Source: Actinomycetota bacterium (GTDB lineage Bacteria > Actinomycetota > Thermoleophilia > Solirubrobacterales > Solirubrobacteraceae). Taken from it: a DNA stretch of 64,000 nt. The notes under the pieces are model-generated. The model was given only the letters and a program-made list of their open reading frames with translations. It did not search any database and was not told the DNA's origin. Every line of letters starts with the position of its first letter. Position 1 is the stretch's first letter. The DNA lies in contig VAYS01000009.1 of assembly GCA_005883215.1 (NCBI GenBank), forward strand, positions 1 to 64,000, written 5' to 3'. Below are positions 35,773 to 44,499 of this stretch, piece after piece. A program made the position numbers and the translations under genes.

Positions 35773-37320
35773 ATGCAGCTTCCGCTGGCCGACTTCTTCC
35801 AGCACGTCCAGGACTTTGCCCTGCAGTGGAGCGGGGTGGCGACGCTGCTGTTCATGGCCGCCATGGTCTTCTTCTTCTGGCGGGTCCTGAAGTCGCTGCC
35901 CAGGACCAAGCCGCAGCAGATCAAGCCGGCCTCGAACCTGTCGGTGGGCTGGAAGGAGATCGCGGGCGCCGACGAGGCCAAGGCCGAGCTCCAGGAGATC
36001 GTCGACTTCCTGCGCGACCCCAAGCGCTTTCGCAAGCTCGGGGCGCGCGTGCCCAAGGGCGTGATGCTGCACGGCCCGCCGGGCACCGGCAAGACGCTGC
36101 TGGCCAAGGCGGTGGCGCACGAGTCGGGCGCCCAGTTCTTCTCGCAGTCGGCGGCCGCGTTCGTCGAGATGTTCGCCGGCCTGGGCGCGGCCCGCATCCG
36201 CCGCCTGTTCTCGATCGCGCGCAAGAACGCCCCCGCCATCATCTTCATCGACGAGCTCGACGCGGTCGGCGGCCGCCGCGGCTCGGACCTCAGCGGCGAG
36301 AAGGACCAGACGCTCAACCAGCTGCTGGTCGAGATGGACGGCTTCTCGACCACCGGCGACCTGGTCGTCCTCGGCGCCTCGAACTTCATCGAGAAGCTCG
36401 ATCCGGCGCTGATGCGCCCGGGCCGGTTCGACCGCCAAGTGTTCGTCGCCCCGCCCGACGTCAAGGGACGCCAGGGCATCCTGGGGGTCCACACGCGCGA
36501 CAAGCCGCTCGAGGACGTCGACCTGGAGCTGGTGGCCCAGCAGACCAGCGGCCTGACCGGCGCCGACCTGGCCAACATCTGCAACGAGGCGGCGATCTTC
36601 GCCGCCCGGCGCGGGGGCGCCACCATCATCGGCGTGGACTTCGAGCACGCTCTGGAGCGGGTGATCGCCGGGGTGCAGTCGCGGCGTGTGCTCAACGACC
36701 ACGAGAAGCGGGTGGTCGCCTACCACGAGGCCGGCCACGCGCTGTGCGGCGAGCTGCTGCCCTCGGTCGACCGCGTGCACAAGATCTCCATCGTGCCCCG
36801 CGGCCGAGCGCTGGGCTTCACGCTCAACCTGCCCGCCGAGGACCGCTACCTGAAGACCCGCGAGGAGCTGATCGACTACATGACCGTCCTGCTCGGCGGG
36901 CGGGTGGCCGAGCAGATCGTCTTCGGCGCCATCACCACCGGCGCCTCGGACGACCTCAAGCGCGTCGACGAGATCGCCGACGCGATGATCAACGACTACG
37001 CCATGGGCACCTCGATCACCGCCCACCGCGGCAGCGACGGGGCGGTGTCTGACCTGACCCTGCGCATCCGCGACGAGGAGCGCCAAGAGCTGGCCAATGA
37101 GGCCCGGCGCGTCGCCCGGCGGCTGATCGAGGCCCACTTGGACAAGCTCGACGAGCTCGCCGCCGAGCTGCTCGAGCGCGAGGTGCTCGACCGCCCGGCG
37201 ATCGACCGGATCATGGCCGGCGTGCCCCCGGTCCGGCGCGAGCCGGAGGTCGGGCTGCGGGTGGCCGCCGCCCGTCGCGCGGACCCCCCGGCCCAGGGCG
37301 CGGCCCCCGGCGCCGAATAG
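35773..37320 (+). CDS. ftsH: FtsH-family ATP-dependent zinc metalloprotease, short N-terminus
   Basis: 515 residues from the ATG at 35773, chosen because GGAG sits five bases upstream; GTG 35767 is the alternative. Only one membrane helix is visible (about residues 19-37), with no periplasmic domain, unlike canonical FtsH with two helices. The AAA part is complete: Walker A GPPGTGKTLLA, Walker B IIFIDELDAVG, SRH RPGRFDRQVFV. The protease has the zinc motif HEAGHAL and the later Asp ligand near TGASDDLKRV. It degrades membrane and cytosolic proteins; a full-length FtsH probably exists elsewhere. The tail is Pro/Ala-rich. Confidence 0.92.
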   Translation: MQLPLADFFQHVQDFALQWSGVATLLFMAAMVFFFWRVLKSLPRTKPQQIKPASNLSVGWKEIAGADEAKAELQEIVDFLRDPKRFRKLGARVPKGVMLHGPPGTGKTLLAKAVAHESGAQFFSQSAAAFVEMFAGLGAARIRRLFSIARKNAPAIIFIDELDAVGGRRGSDLSGEKDQTLNQLLVEMDGFSTTGDLVVLGASNFIEKLDPALMRPGRFDRQVFVAPPDVKGRQGILGVHTRDKPLEDVDLELVAQQTSGLTGADLANICNEAAIFAARRGGATIIGVDFEHALERVIAGVQSRRVLNDHEKRVVAYHEAGHALCGELLPSVDRVHKISIVPRGRALGFTLNLPAEDRYLKTREELIDYMTVLLGGRVAEQIVFGAITTGASDDLKRVDEIADAMINDYAMGTSITAHRGSDGAVSDLTLRIRDEERQELANEARRVARRLIEAHLDKLDELAAELLEREVLDRPAIDRIMAGVPPVRREPEVGLRVAAARRADPPAQGAAPGAE

Positions 37321-37332
37321 ACTGCGCCCCCA

Positions 37333-37740
37333 ATGTTGGAGCGGATCGACCACGTCGGGGTCGCCGTGGCCGAGATCGACGCACCGCTCTCGGTGCTGCG
37401 CGACGCCTTCGGCCTGGCCGTCGCCCACCGCGAGGTCGTCGAGGAGCAGGGGGTCGAGGCCGTGCTGCTCGACGTGGGCGAGAACCACGTCGAGCTGCTG
37501 GCGCCCTTGGACGAGGACACCCCGGTGGGGCGCTTTTTGGCCAAACGCGGCCCGGGTCTTCACCACATCGCCTATCAGGTCAGCGACATCGCCACCGAGC
37601 TCGACGCCCTGCGCTCGGCCGGGGTGCGACTGATCGACGAGCGACCCCGGGTGGGCATCCGCAACTCGCGCGTGGCCTTCGTGCACCCCTCCTCGGCGGG
37701 GGGCGTGCTCACCGAGATCGTCCAGCCGGCGGAGCAGTGA
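37333..37740 (+). CDS. mce: Methylmalonyl-CoA epimerase
   Basis: 135 residues in the glyoxalase/VOC fold with two beta-alpha-beta-beta-beta modules. The N-terminal ERIDHVGVAVAEI carries the first metal His. LLDVGENHVELLAPLDEDTP follows, then the second half with GPGLHHIAYQVSDI and the C-terminal Glu in VLTEIVQP. It interconverts (R)- and (S)-methylmalonyl-CoA for propionate metabolism. It overlaps the next start by TGATG. Confidence 0.92.
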   Translation: MLERIDHVGVAVAEIDAPLSVLRDAFGLAVAHREVVEEQGVEAVLLDVGENHVELLAPLDEDTPVGRFLAKRGPGLHHIAYQVSDIATELDALRSAGVRLIDERPRVGIRNSRVAFVHPSSAGGVLTEIVQPAEQ

Positions 37741-37964
37741 TGCCCACCGCCAAGCCCCAGCGCGTGAGCATCGGGTTTCACGGCGGCCAGGTTCTGAGCC
37801 TGCGCATGGGCGAGAAGGACGTCGCCGCCCTGAACAAGGCGCTGGGCCACCAGCAGGGCTGGCACGAGCTGGTCTCCGAAGAGGGTCCGGTCCGGGTCGA
37901 CCTCGAGCAGATCGTCTACCTGCGCGTTGAGTCCGAGGAGCACCGCGTGGGCTTCGGGGCCTGA
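37740..37964 (+). CDS. Small conserved-looking hypothetical protein
   Basis: 74 residues from the ATG at 37740 that overlaps the mce stop; GTG 37737 is one codon earlier. It is a compact beta-rich sequence (RVSIGFHGGQVLSLRMGEKD, PVRVDLEQIVYLRVESEEHR). The pattern suggests a small ligand- or nucleotide-independent beta-barrel. The family is not recognised. Tight coupling with mce suggests co-expression. Confidence 0.65.
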   Translation: MPTAKPQRVSIGFHGGQVLSLRMGEKDVAALNKALGHQQGWHELVSEEGPVRVDLEQIVYLRVESEEHRVGFGA

Positions 37965-38089
37965 CGCCCGTCCGCTCTGACCCCTACCCCGGCGCCGGGC
38001 GATCGGGCGGTGGGTCGGGAGCGGCGCTCGATCTCGCACTGCTGCGCTGGGCGCGCTCCCGCGGCCACCCACCCGGCGCCGAGCGCGCG

Positions 38090-38560
38090 GTGGCGCGGTT
38101 CTCGGCGCTGGGCGAGCACGGCGCGGTGTGGCTGGCGCTGGGTGGGGCAGGCTGGGCCTTGGATCGCCGGCGCCGCCCGGGCTGGCGCCGGGCCACGCTG
38201 ACCGTCGAAGCCGCGTACCTGGCCAACACGGGGATCAAGCTGGTGGTCGGCCGGCGTCGTCCCGAGCTCGAGGATCTCCCGCCGCTGGCGGGCACCCCCA
38301 CCCGGCTGTCGTTTCCCAGCGCCCACGCCGCCACGTCGTTCGCCGGCGCGCGCGCCTTCTCGCGCCTGGGCGCCCCCGCCGCACCTTGCTATGCCCTGGC
38401 CCTGGCCCTCGCCGCCTCGCGCGTGTACCTGGGCGTGCACTATCCCTCCGACGTGGCCGCGGGGGCGCTGCTCGGCGCTCTGCTGGGCGCTGCGGTCCCG
38501 CTGCCGGGGCCGGCGGAGCTGGCCGAGGAGGCCGGGTCCCGAGCGGGGGAGTCCGCGTGA
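38090..38560 (+). CDS. PAP2-family membrane phosphatase, start uncertain
   Basis: 156 residues from the GTG at 38090, the first standard start in this frame. Phosphatase motifs: KLVVGRRRPELED (K-x6-RP), the PSAH segment in SFPSAHAATSFA, and the SRVYLGVHYPSDV motif with the catalytic His. It cleaves lipid or prenyl phosphates at the membrane. Upstream of the GTG the same frame stays protein-like (LALLRWARSRGHPPGAERA) back to about 37961, where a CTG overlaps the preceding stop. The true start may therefore be non-standard and further 5'. Its stop overlaps ychF (GTGA). Confidence 0.8.
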   Translation: MARFSALGEHGAVWLALGGAGWALDRRRRPGWRRATLTVEAAYLANTGIKLVVGRRRPELEDLPPLAGTPTRLSFPSAHAATSFAGARAFSRLGAPAAPCYALALALAASRVYLGVHYPSDVAAGALLGALLGAAVPLPGPAELAEEAGSRAGESA

Positions 38561-39633
38561 GGGTGGGGATCGTCGGGCTGCCCAACGCGGGCAAGTCGTC
38601 GCTGTTCAACGCGCTGACGCGGGCCGGAGCGCCCGCCGCTAACTATCCCTTCACCACGATCGAGCCCAACGTCGCCGTGGTCCCGGTGGCCGACGAGCGG
38701 CTCGACGCGGTGGCCGCGGCGGCGGGCTCCCCCGAGGTGCTGCCCGACACGATCGCCTTCCACGACATCGCCGGCCTGGTCGCCGGAGCACACCGGGGAG
38801 AGGGGCTGGGCAACGCCTTCCTCGGCCACATCCGGGCGACCGACGCGATCGTCCACGTCGTCCGCGCCCACGCCGACCCCGCCGTGGTGCACCCCGGAGG
38901 GCGCGTGGATCCCGTGGCCGACGCCCGCACCGTCGAGACCGAGCTCGTCCTCGCCGACCTCGAGCACGCCCAGCGCCGCCAGGAGCGCGTGGAGCGCCGC
39001 GCCCGGGGCGGGGAGCGCGCCGCGATCGCCGAGCAGGCGTGGTTGCAGGAGCTGATCGGCACGCTGCAGCAGGGGCGTCCAGCGCGCGAGCTGCCGGCCC
39101 CCGAGGAGGCCGCCGACGCCGCGACGCTCGGCCTGCTCAGCGCCAAGCCGGTGCTGTTCGTGGCCAACGTCGACGAGGGCAGCGACGAGGTGCCCGCCGA
39201 GCTGGCCGAGCACGCGGCCGCCCAGGGGGCGATGGCGATCGCGCTCCCGGCGCGCCTGGAGTCCGAGCTCGCCGAGCTGGAGGCCGGCGAGGCGGCGGCG
39301 CTGCGCGAGGAGCTGGGGGCGGGTGATCCCGGCCTGGGACGCGTGGTCCGGGGCGCGTTCTCGCTGCTCGACCTGGTCGCCTTCTTCACCGCGCACGAGG
39401 GGCGACCGGCTCAGTCGCGCCACCTCCGCCGCGGATCGAGCGCCTGGCAGGCGGCGGGGCTGGTCCACGGCGACATGCAGCGCGGGTTCGTCCGCGCCGA
39501 GGTGATTGCCTGGCAGGCGCTGGTGGAGGCCGGCGGCTACGCCGGCGCCCGCGACCGCGGAACGCTGCGGCTCGAGGGACGCGACTACGTGGTGACCGAC
39601 GGGGACGTGATCACGTTTCGGTTCACCACCTAG
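38557..39633 (+). CDS. ychF: Obg-like GTPase/ATPase YchF
   Basis: 358 residues from the GTG at 38557. G1 is GLPNAGKSSLFNALT, the switch region has NYPFTTIEPNVAVV, G3 is FHDIAGLVAGAHRGEGLGN, and the G4 variant is FVANVDE, consistent with ATP preference. A helical insertion and a C-terminal TGS domain follow (GDMQRGFVRAEVIAW, YVVTDGDVITFRF). It binds ribosomes and responds to stress in other bacteria. It is convergent with the exonuclease gene, overlapping by four bases. Confidence 0.95.
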   Translation: MRVGIVGLPNAGKSSLFNALTRAGAPAANYPFTTIEPNVAVVPVADERLDAVAAAAGSPEVLPDTIAFHDIAGLVAGAHRGEGLGNAFLGHIRATDAIVHVVRAHADPAVVHPGGRVDPVADARTVETELVLADLEHAQRRQERVERRARGGERAAIAEQAWLQELIGTLQQGRPARELPAPEEAADAATLGLLSAKPVLFVANVDEGSDEVPAELAEHAAAQGAMAIALPARLESELAELEAGEAAALREELGAGDPGLGRVVRGAFSLLDLVAFFTAHEGRPAQSRHLRRGSSAWQAAGLVHGDMQRGFVRAEVIAWQALVEAGGYAGARDRGTLRLEGRDYVVTDGDVITFRFTT

Positions 39634-40511
39634 GGGCGTAGCGCTCGGTCCGTCGGCGCGGCGCCCGCCGTGCGTTCCAGGCGGGCGGCCAGGCGTCGCA
39701 TGCCGTGCTCGCGCGCCGCCGCTGCCCCCCGGGCATAGTCGGTGTCCCGGTCTCGGGGACGCTCGACCGCCACCCGGACCAGCGTGGCCACCTCGCGAAA
39801 CGTGCGCAGCTCGTCGGCGTTATCGCGTAGCGCCGCGGCGACCCGGGGGCGCTCACGCAGCGCCCCGGCGATCGCCGAGTCGAGCGAGCCGTGCTCGCGC
39901 AGCAGATCGCGTGCGGTCTTCTCGCCGATCCCCGGCGCTCCGGGGATCCCGTCGGAGGGATCGCCGCGCAAGGCGATGAAGTCGGTCACCAGCTCGGGTC
40001 CGACGCCGTAGCGCCGACGCACTTCGCGGGCGTCGATCCGGCGCGGTCCCTGCTTTGACGGCTCGAGCACGGACACTCGATCGTCGATGGCCTGAAAGAG
40101 ATCGCGGTCGGCGGTGAGGATCAGCGCCCGGCCGTCCGCCTCGGCTTCCGCGCGGGCGAAGGAGAACATGAGGTCGTCGGCCTCGAGCTCGTCGGTCTCG
40201 GCCACCGTCCAGCCGAATGCGCTCAGCAGCTCGGGCGTACGGCGCCATTGCCCGGCCAGCTCCTTGGGCATCGGTGGACGGTGCGCGTGATAGGAGGGGT
40301 AGAGCTTTACCCGATAGGCGGCCTGCTCGGCCCCCAGGCAGCACACCACGACGCGGGGATCGGTCGCCTGGACCGCCGCCAGGATGGCGTTGACCGTCCC
40401 CAACAGCGCCCCCACCGGTCGTCCCCGCCCGTCCATGATCGAACCGGGCATGGCGAAGTGCGAGCGATACAGCAGCCAGGGGACGTCGACGGCGAGCAGG
40501 GGATGCGACAC
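39630..40511 (-). CDS. Stand-alone 5'-3' exonuclease (FEN/Pol I N-domain type)
   Basis: 293 residues from the GTG at 40511. Acidic metal-binding residues appear as in Pol I exonuclease domains: LLAVDVPWLLYRSHFA at the start, LEADDLMFSFARAE, ILTADRDLFQ and DFIALRGDPSDGIPGAPGIGEKTA, the last holding the helix-hairpin-helix. The polymerase part is absent. It removes RNA primers or flaps. The start is divergent from the MaoC gene 108 bases away. Confidence 0.92.
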   Translation of the reverse strand: MSHPLLAVDVPWLLYRSHFAMPGSIMDGRGRPVGALLGTVNAILAAVQATDPRVVVCCLGAEQAAYRVKLYPSYHAHRPPMPKELAGQWRRTPELLSAFGWTVAETDELEADDLMFSFARAEAEADGRALILTADRDLFQAIDDRVSVLEPSKQGPRRIDAREVRRRYGVGPELVTDFIALRGDPSDGIPGAPGIGEKTARDLLREHGSLDSAIAGALRERPRVAAALRDNADELRTFREVATLVRVAVERPRDRDTDYARGAAAAREHGMRRLAARLERTAGAAPTDRALRP

Positions 40512-40619
40512 TGGGCCGAGCTTAGGGCGGGCGCGGCGCTCGTACCCGTCATAGGCTCTCGGGCGCGCCGCGACGGCGGTCACAGCCACCCGCAGTCTCA
40601 ACCAAGGAGTCCCCTCAGG

Positions 40620-41075
40620 ATGCTCACCCTCACCGGACTGGATGAAGTCAAGGCCCACGTCGGGCAGGAGCTCGGCGTCAGCGACTGGCACGAGGTCACC
40701 CAGGAGGCGATCGACCGGTTCGCCGAGGTGACCGGCGACGACTATTGGATCCACCTCGACGTCGAGCGCGCCAAGGACAGCCCGTTCGGGGGGACCATCG
40801 CCCACGGCTACTACACGCTCTCGCTGGGGCCGATGTTCTCCTACCGCATGTTCAAGCTCGAGGGGTTTGCCTTCGGGGTCAACTACGGGGTAAACCGCGT
40901 GCGCTTTCCCGCCCCCATGCCGGTCGGCGATCGGGTGCGCATGCGGGCCAGGCTGGTGGGGGTGGACGACATCCCGGGCGGCGCGCAGATCGCCACGGAG
41001 CTGACGTTTGAGCGCGACGGAGGCGACAAGCCGGTGTGCGTGGCCGAGTCCCTCTCGCGCGTGTACACCGGCTGA
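40620..41075 (+). CDS. MaoC-like (R)-specific enoyl-CoA hydratase family
   Basis: 151 residues from the ATG at 40620; AAGGAG lies upstream at about 40601. The hot-dog fold hydratase motif is clear: AEVTGDDYWIHLDVERAKDSP, with the catalytic Asp and His, and then TIAHGYYTLSL. It hydrates trans-2-enoyl-CoA. It is followed one base after its stop by the TPP enzyme gene and is probably co-transcribed. Confidence 0.9.
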   Translation: MLTLTGLDEVKAHVGQELGVSDWHEVTQEAIDRFAEVTGDDYWIHLDVERAKDSPFGGTIAHGYYTLSLGPMFSYRMFKLEGFAFGVNYGVNRVRFPAPMPVGDRVRMRARLVGVDDIPGGAQIATELTFERDGGDKPVCVAESLSRVYTG

Positions 41076-41076
41076 C

Positions 41077-42720
41077 GTGGCCCGGCGCCGGGCATCCGAT
41101 CTGTTCGTCGAGTGCCTGGAGGCCGAGGGCGTCAAGTACGTGTTCGGCATCCCGGGCGAGGAGACGCTCGATCTCAACGAGTCCCTGGCCAACTCGTCGG
41201 TGGCCTTCGTCCCCGTCCGCCACGAGCAGGGGGGCGCCTACATGGCCGACATGTACGGACGGCTCACCGGCCGCGCCGGGGTGTGCCTGGGCACGCTGGG
41301 CCCCGGCGCCACCAACCTGGTGACCGCGGTGGCCGACGCGTTCCTGGACCGGGCGCCGCTGGTGGCGCTCACCGGCCAGGGCGACCTGGAGCGCACCCAC
41401 AAGGAGTCCCACCAGTACATCGACCTGGTGGGCATGATGCGTCCGATCACCAAGTGGAACGCCGGCCTGACCTCCCCCGAGGTGATCCCGGAGGTGGTGC
41501 GCAAGGCGTTCAAGGTGGCCGAGTCAGAGAAGCCGGGCGCCACCCACATCGAGCTGCCCGAGGACGTGATGGCCGCCGGGGTCGACGCCGCCCCGCTCCA
41601 GCGGCGCCGCCCGGTGGAGCCCGAGCCCGGCGCCCGCGAGCTGCTCAAGGCCGCCGATCTGATCCGCAACGCCATCAACCCGGTGGCGCTGGCCGGCAAC
41701 GGCGTAGTGCGAGCGGGAGCCTCGCCGGCATTGCGCGAGTTCATGCGCGCCACCGGGATCCCGGTGGCGGAGACGTTCATGGGCAAGGGCGTCGTCGACT
41801 ACCAGGACCACCAGGCGCTCGGCACGGTGGGCCTGCAGTCGCGCGACTACGCGATGGCCGGCTTCGAGGACGCCGACGTGGTGATCGCGATTGGCTATGA
41901 CCTGGTCGAGCACGCGCCCCAGCACTGGAACGATCGCCGCGACAAGAAGATCGTGGTTATCGACTCCGTCGCGGCCGAGATCGACGCCTACTTCACCCCC
42001 GAGGTTGAGCTGATCGGCGACATCTACCACGTCCTGTCGCGGCTAGCCGAAGAGTGCCGCGACGCGCCTCACTCGGGGGGCTCCACGCGTCTGCGCGACG
42101 TGATCCTGTCGCGTTTCGAGGCGGCCAAGGACGACGACCATTTCCCGGCCCAGCCCCCGCGCGTGCTGTGGGAGCTGCGCCACGCGCTCGGCCGCCAGGA
42201 CATCCTCATCTCCGACGTCGGCCTGCACAAGCTGTGGATCGGGCGGATGTTCCCTGCCCACGAGCCCAGCACCGTGCTGATCGCCAACGGCCTGGCCGGG
42301 ATGGGCTTCGCCGTACCCAGCGCGATCGCCGCCAAGCTCGTGCATCCCGAGCGCAAGGTAGTGACCGTAAACGGCGACGGCGGCTTTCTCATGAACTGCC
42401 AGGAGCTCGAGACCGCGGTGCGGCTCAAGACGCCGATCGTCAACGTGATCTGGGAGAACTGCCAGTACGGCTCGATCGTGTGGAAGCAGGACAAGAAGTT
42501 CGGCCGCCACTTCGGCACCGACTTCGCCAACCCGGACTTCGTCGGCCTCGCCGAGTCATTCGGCATGCCGGCATGGCGGTGCGGCGGGATCGACGAGTTC
42601 GCCGAGCGCCTGCGCCACGCGCTGACGCTCGACCTGCCCTCGGTGATCGTGGTGCCGATCGACTACTCGCTCGACGTGGCGATCTCCGAAGAGCTGGGCA
42701 CCGAGACGGTCGCCACCTGA
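41077..42720 (+). CDS. Acetolactate-synthase-type thiamine pyrophosphate enzyme
   Basis: 547 residues from the GTG at 41077. Three TPP-enzyme domains: the N-terminal PYR domain with the catalytic Glu in PVRHEQGGAYMADMYGR and LGPGATNLVTAVADA, a central domain (VALAGNGVVRAG), and the C-terminal PP domain with GDGGFLMNCQELETAV and a later Asn for Mg-TPP binding. It resembles AlsS/biosynthetic large subunits and glyoxylate carboligases; the substrate cannot be fixed. No small regulatory subunit follows. Downstream is an aldehyde dehydrogenase. Confidence 0.85.
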   Translation: MARRRASDLFVECLEAEGVKYVFGIPGEETLDLNESLANSSVAFVPVRHEQGGAYMADMYGRLTGRAGVCLGTLGPGATNLVTAVADAFLDRAPLVALTGQGDLERTHKESHQYIDLVGMMRPITKWNAGLTSPEVIPEVVRKAFKVAESEKPGATHIELPEDVMAAGVDAAPLQRRRPVEPEPGARELLKAADLIRNAINPVALAGNGVVRAGASPALREFMRATGIPVAETFMGKGVVDYQDHQALGTVGLQSRDYAMAGFEDADVVIAIGYDLVEHAPQHWNDRRDKKIVVIDSVAAEIDAYFTPEVELIGDIYHVLSRLAEECRDAPHSGGSTRLRDVILSRFEAAKDDDHFPAQPPRVLWELRHALGRQDILISDVGLHKLWIGRMFPAHEPSTVLIANGLAGMGFAVPSAIAAKLVHPERKVVTVNGDGGFLMNCQELETAVRLKTPIVNVIWENCQYGSIVWKQDKKFGRHFGTDFANPDFVGLAESFGMPAWRCGGIDEFAERLRHALTLDLPSVIVVPIDYSLDVAISEELGTETVAT

Positions 42721-42787
42721 GGATCTGCCCGCCGGCGCGCCTCGATCGGACGCCGGCCGCCAAAGTGGGTAATGGTTAGACGGCATC

Positions 42788-42819
42788 CCCGGGCCGCCTT
42801 CCCCGCGGCGCGGCCCGGG
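42788..42819. promoter_or_regulatory. 10-bp perfect inverted repeat upstream of the aldehyde dehydrogenase
   Basis: CCCGGGCCGC (42788-42797) and GCGGCCCGGG (42810-42819) with a 12-base gap lie 24 bases before the ATG. It could be the terminator of the preceding gene, an RNA hairpin, or an operator. No T-run follows. Confidence 0.4.
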
Positions 42820-42843
42820 CACCGCGAGACCGAGGAGCGATAG

Positions 42844-44319
42844 ATGGCCGTCACCGAGCAGAGCGCCCACGAGCAGGCCGTCGTGGACCGGGTCCCCAAG
42901 GAGCTGTACATCGATGGCCAGTGGCGCCCGGGCAGCGGCGGGGAGACGCTGTCCGTGGAGGATCCGGCCACCGGCGAGACGCTGTGCGAGATCGCCGACG
43001 GCCAGGTCGAGGACGCCCGGGCCGCGCTGGCGGCCGCCACCGACAAGCAGACCGACTGGGGCGCCCACCCACCCCGCGAGCGGGGAGAGATCCTGCGGCG
43101 GGCGTTCGAGGCGGTGACCGAGCGCAGCGACGACTTGGCGCTGCTCATGACCCTGGAGATGGGCAAGCCGGTGGCCGAGTCCCAGGCGGAGATCGCCTAC
43201 GCCGCCGAGTTCCTGCGCTGGTTTAGCGAGGAGGCGGTGCGCATCGACGGCCGCTACTCGGTCGCCCCCACCGGCCAGGGGCGCGTGCTGGTCATGCGCC
43301 AGGCCGTCGGCCCGTGCGTATTCATCACGCCGTGGAACTTCCCCATGGCCATGGGCACGCGCAAGATCGCCCCGGCGGTGGCCGCCGGCTGCACGATGGT
43401 GATCAAGCCGGCCCAGCAGACGCCGCTGTCGATGCTGGCGCTGGCGCAGATCCTCGAGGAGGCCGGCCTGCCCGGCGGGGTGCTCAACCTGGTGACCGCG
43501 TCCTCCTCGGGCTCGGTCATGGAGCCGATCATCCGCGACCCCCGCACCCGCAAGCTGTCGTTCACCGGATCCACCGAGGTCGGGCGCAAGCTGATCGAGC
43601 AGTCCGCCGAGCAGGTCCTGCGCGTGTCGATGGAGCTGGGCGGGAACGCGCCCTTCCTGGTGTTCGAGGACGCCGACCTCGACGCCGCGGTGGAGGGGGC
43701 GATGATCGCCAAGATGCGAAACATCGGCGAGGCGTGCACCGCCGCCAACCGCTTTCACGTAGCCCGCGGCGTGGCGGGCGAGTTCGCCCAGCGGATGGCT
43801 GAGCGCATGGGCGAGCTGAAGGTCGGTCGGGGCACCGAGGAGGACGTGCAGGTCGGGCCGCTGATCGATGCCGACCAGCGCCAGAAGGTCTCAGAGCTCG
43901 TTTCCGACGCCGTGGACCGCGGGGCCAAGGTGCTGGTGGGCGCCGAGCCGGTGGGCGGGCGCGGCTACTTCTATCGCCCGACCGTGCTCGATCGGGTGCC
44001 CGGCGACGCCCGGGTGCTCAAGGAGGAGATCTTCGGACCGGTCGCCCCGGTCGCCGCCTTCACCTCGGAGGCGGACGCCATCGCGGCGGCCAACGACACC
44101 GAGTTCGGGCTCGTCGCCTACGTCTACACCCGCGACCTCAACCGCGCCCTGCGCGTGATCGAGGGCCTGGAGACGGGGATGGTCGGCCTCAACCAGGGGA
44201 TGGTCTCCAACGCCTCGGCCCCGTTCGGCGGCGTCAAGCAGTCGGGCTTCGGCCGCGAGGGAGGCAAGGAGGGGATCCACGAGTACCTGGAGACCAAGTA
44301 CGTGGCGATCAACCTCTGA
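42844..44319 (+). CDS. gabD: NAD(P)-dependent aldehyde dehydrogenase (succinate-semialdehyde type)
   Basis: 491 residues. All catalytic features are intact, in contrast with the ALDH at 30538: ITPWNFPMAM (oxyanion Asn), the FTGSTEVGRK cofactor block, MELGGNAPFLVFEDAD (general base Glu), NIGEACTAANRF (nucleophile Cys), and EEIFGPVAP. GabD-like features include GLNQGMVSNASAPFGG and the ending GIHEYLETKYV. It oxidises succinate semialdehyde to succinate, with substrate assignment moderately sure. GAGGAGCG precedes the ATG. Confidence 0.9.
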   Translation: MAVTEQSAHEQAVVDRVPKELYIDGQWRPGSGGETLSVEDPATGETLCEIADGQVEDARAALAAATDKQTDWGAHPPRERGEILRRAFEAVTERSDDLALLMTLEMGKPVAESQAEIAYAAEFLRWFSEEAVRIDGRYSVAPTGQGRVLVMRQAVGPCVFITPWNFPMAMGTRKIAPAVAAGCTMVIKPAQQTPLSMLALAQILEEAGLPGGVLNLVTASSSGSVMEPIIRDPRTRKLSFTGSTEVGRKLIEQSAEQVLRVSMELGGNAPFLVFEDADLDAAVEGAMIAKMRNIGEACTAANRFHVARGVAGEFAQRMAERMGELKVGRGTEEDVQVGPLIDADQRQKVSELVSDAVDRGAKVLVGAEPVGGRGYFYRPTVLDRVPGDARVLKEEIFGPVAPVAAFTSEADAIAAANDTEFGLVAYVYTRDLNRALRVIEGLETGMVGLNQGMVSNASAPFGGVKQSGFGREGGKEGIHEYLETKYVAINL

Positions 44320-44499
44320 GGGGGTGCTAGTTCTCCCGTCAGTGTCCGGCTGGGAATGGCCGCCGCGACTTTGGTGATGGGGGCGTTGCCCGCCACCGCT
44401 GCGTGCCCTAGCCAAGCTCGGTCTACCGAGATCTGGTGATTGACCCGGCCCCGGCCCAGGCGTAACGTCGTCGCCGTCGAAGGGGAGCATTTCGGGTCG

